A DNA stretch of 64,000 nt from Pipra filicauda (lineage: Eukaryota > Chordata > Aves > Passeriformes > Pipridae), in NCBI RefSeq assembly GCF_003945595.2, contig NW_024104558.1, forward strand, positions 531,239-595,238, written 5' to 3'. The notes beneath the pieces are model-generated. The model was given only the letters and a program-made list of their open reading frames with translations. It made no database searches and was not told the origin of the DNA. Below are positions 61,901 through 64,000 of the stretch, piece after piece (position 1 is the first letter of the stretch; the number at the start of each line of letters is the position of its first letter). The translations under genes were made by a program, and so were the position numbers.

Positions 61901-62639
61901 CCCTGGGCGCTGCTTTCCCAGGAAAGCTGGAGAGGGGGGCCCGTCCCCGCGTCCCTGCAGGCGCTGGGGCGGGGGCAGCAGGGGCACGGCTCCGACCCCC
62001 GCCCAGGCCAGCGCTGGGTGAGGGGGTTTCTTTGTGCTTCAAAATCCCTTTTTTTCCCCCACAGGTTCTAAGATCCAAACGACCCATCCTTGGCTCAACG
62101 CTTTTGTTTTTCTGTCGCGTCCTTCCCGGGTCTCTGGGCTCGGCCGCGGACCCTGGGGATGGGGACACGCTTCCAACCCCCCCCAAGGCTTGTGCTGCTC
62201 CTCCAGGGCACGGGAGATCCTGGGGGGACCAGGCCCGACAGTGGGAGGGGTGCACTGAGGTCTCCCGTGGCCAGGGTGACGCTCTGTTGGCCAGCGAGGG
62301 GTCGAGCTCTCCCACAAGGGAGGTTTTCTCCTCCCCCCATCTCTCCGCAGCTCATTCCGCCTCCAAAACCAGCCGCAGAGCCCCGAAGTGACGAGGAGGG
62401 GACGCCAGACACGGCGGGATGGGACAGCTACCCCCAGATCCCCTTCCTTCCGCGTGCCATCCAAGCGATATCCCAACCCTTGCGCAGCTGATCCAGCTGT
62501 GGAAAAACCACGGGGAGCAAAGGCAAGGAGGAAAACCTCGAGGGGAAAAGCAGGAGGACAGAGCCCCGGGAGCAGAGGCATCCCACCCAGTTCTGCGGAG
62601 GGTTTCTGCCTCCCCGGAGCCTCCTGTCAGAGGGAGCGC

Positions 62640-63010
62640 CTTTTCCTTGGCTTAACCTTGACAGCTCCGAGCGAAACATCTCCCAAATCATTTCAGGAGG
62701 GACCATAATAGACACAATCAAATGGCTGCTGCTCAGAAGCTGCGATTATGCCTCGCAGCGTGAACTCCGCGAAGCATTTAACTAATACCCGATGGCTTTG
62801 CCGGCTCCCAGCCCCGCCAGCCCCCGCTTTCTCTGTTATACCCGCAAACCTCTGTTTTCTCGGCCCCGGCGCGCTCTCCCTCTCCATTCACTTGCAATAC
62901 AACCTGTAATTTTCTGCCCACTTTGCTTAAGTGCTGGTGATTTGTTGAAATCACAAAAGACAGCCAGGGGCTCTCGGAGCCAGCGTGCCGGCTGCAAGCG
63001 AGGTTAGGGG
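62640..63010. promoter_or_regulatory. Second candidate conserved regulatory block in ONECUT3 intron
   Basis: Repeat-free and close to 50% GC, with motifs such as cacaatcaaatggctgctgc, cgattatgcctcgcagcgtg and gcttaagtgctggtgatttg. It looks like evolutionarily constrained noncoding DNA. Function is inference. Confidence 0.45.
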
Positions 63011-63364
63011 GAGGAAGAAAAAAAAACACAACCCCCACCGGCTTTTCTCTTTTTCTCCTTGTCAAATCATCTTCCGGGGGTGGAAGGGGACCCGGGGAGC
63101 ATTTAGGGGCTCGAAGGGGTGGAGAGGGGGAGCCTGGAGGTGGTTGTCCGGGTCAGGACGGGTTTCTGTGGTGCAGAGGTGGGATGGGCTCGTTCCACTG
63201 GTGGGCACTGGGTGGGAAACGGCCCCGAGCAAAGCTGGTTTCTCTCCTTGACTTCAACGTGGGTCCAGCCCGTGGGCTGCCTCAGCTTCCCCCTCTCCTT
63301 GAAGGGGCAGAGGGATCTGAGAGGAGGTTGTAGCCAGGTGGGGATCAGTCTTTTGTCCCACGTA

Positions 63365-63620
63365 ACAAGTGACAGAACAGGAGGAAACGACCTCACCAGG
63401 GGAGGTTTAGATTTGATATTAGGGAAAATTTCTTCATGGGAAGGGTTGTAAATCATTGGAACAAGGTGCCCAGGGAAGTGGTGGAGTCACCATCCCTGGA
63501 AGTGTTGAAGTGTGGATGTGGCACTTGAGGACGTGGTTCAGTGGTGACCATGGTGGTGGTGGTTGGACTTGATCCTAAAGGTGTTTTCCAGCGATTCCAT
63601 GGTCCTGTGATCTCACTCTC
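63365..63620 (+). mobile_element. CR1 LINE 3' fragment in ONECUT3 intron
   Basis: It has gatattagggaaaatttctt, gaagtggtggagtcaccatc and tggacttgatcctaaaggtg. Confidence 0.87.
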
Positions 63621-64000
63621 ACCAAGCAGGGGGGTGGGTGTAGGGTTTGCAGTGCCTGTTGCTGGTTCAGCCCCTGTCCCAATATTCTGGAAGGTTTGGG
63701 AGCTGCAGCTCTGGGAAACAGGGATGAGCCCAGAGCCCCACACGGGGTCTGATCAACCTCGTGGCATCTGCTGGAGCAGAGTCTGGAGCAGAGATCAGGG
63801 GCTTTCATCTGCAAAACAGAAATCCTTTGGTCCACACTGGGGTTGATTGGGGCGCTGAGGCAACAGTGAGAGGTTGGTTTGACTTCTCTTTGCATTGCAG
63901 GAAAAGAACCCAAAGAGATCTGCCACAAATAAGCATCTCCAGCAGAAATTCGGGTCTCGTCCAGCAGGGAGGACACAGTGCTGACAGGACAGTCAGCACT

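Larger units (their letters stand above)
58855..64000 (-). other. ONECUT3: ONECUT3 intron 1 (partial)
   Basis: No CUT-domain exon is found on the minus strand, so the intron is longer than 5.1 kb. It contains unique sequence (58855-60860), poly-T/A tracts (60880-60925), a 40-bp minisatellite (61231-61390), two candidate conserved blocks (about 61540-61900 and 62640-63010) and a CR1 (63365). Confidence 0.75.

Noticed and set aside
61642..62391. Possible ONECUT3 first exon on either strand
   Set aside because: No CUT-domain motif is present in any frame, and the plus-strand open frame is in the wrong orientation. The CUT exon must lie beyond 64000.
1..64000. tRNA, rRNA, snoRNA or miRNA hairpin genes
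   Set aside because: I looked for tRNA box A/B pairs, snoRNA boxes and obvious long hairpins by eye and saw none I can support. A covariance-model search would be decisive.

Overview
This looks like a bird nuclear-genome window, most likely from a GC-rich microchromosome and quite possibly a songbird. The evidence is about 26 fragments of the avian CR1 LINE in both orientations, high GC, many minisatellites, and spliced vertebrate genes with GT-AG introns. The gene order REXO1 - ATP8B3 - ONECUT3 matches human 19p13.3 in reverse. Gene names rest on protein motifs recalled from the families plus this synteny; no database search was possible.

Region 1 (1-19.7 kb, + strand) holds the 3' part of REXO1. 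Eleven coding exons (706-17264) join without a frame break into the C-terminal 425 residues: a conserved helical region, a Cys/His-rich metal-binding segment, and a complete DEDDh 3'-5' RNA exonuclease domain. A 2.4-kb 3' UTR ends at an AATAAA at 19681. The large N-terminal exon lies upstream of the window.

Region 2 (19.7-29.87 kb) is intergenic. It carries CR1 fragments, three minisatellite blocks (22.06-22.35, 23.05-23.55, 24.43-25.12 kb, the last with a strong G-quadruplex run), a CpG-rich block at about 25.2-26.6 kb that may be a promoter, and a probable ancient SINE/LINE core near 29.45 kb. I see no protein-coding gene here.

Region 3 (29.87-50.04 kb, + strand) is an apparently complete ATP8B3, a P4-ATPase phospholipid flippase. 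Twenty-seven coding exons (ATG 29893, stop 48851) join in frame to 1238 residues with all P-type ATPase signatures. Four of its introns carry minisatellites that touch or copy a splice site. The clearest is about ten 84-bp units before exon 22, each duplicating the 3' splice site and the first codons of that exon.

Region 4 (50.5-64 kb, - strand) is the 3' end of ONECUT3, tail-to-tail with ATP8B3. It has the homeodomain exon (58562-58854), a putative 8-kb 3' UTR ending at a polyadenylation site near 50560, and more than 5 kb of the upstream intron. The UTR has six miR-9-5p seed matches and two let-7 8-mers on the mRNA strand. The intron has two repeat-free blocks that look like conserved regulatory DNA. 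The exon with the CUT domain is outside the window.

The three genes have no shared pathway (RNA exonuclease, lipid flippase, transcription factor). I found no mobile system, CRISPR array or novel multigene system. The most unusual material is the splice-site-seeded tandem repeats in ATP8B3 and the miRNA-site-rich ONECUT3 3' UTR.
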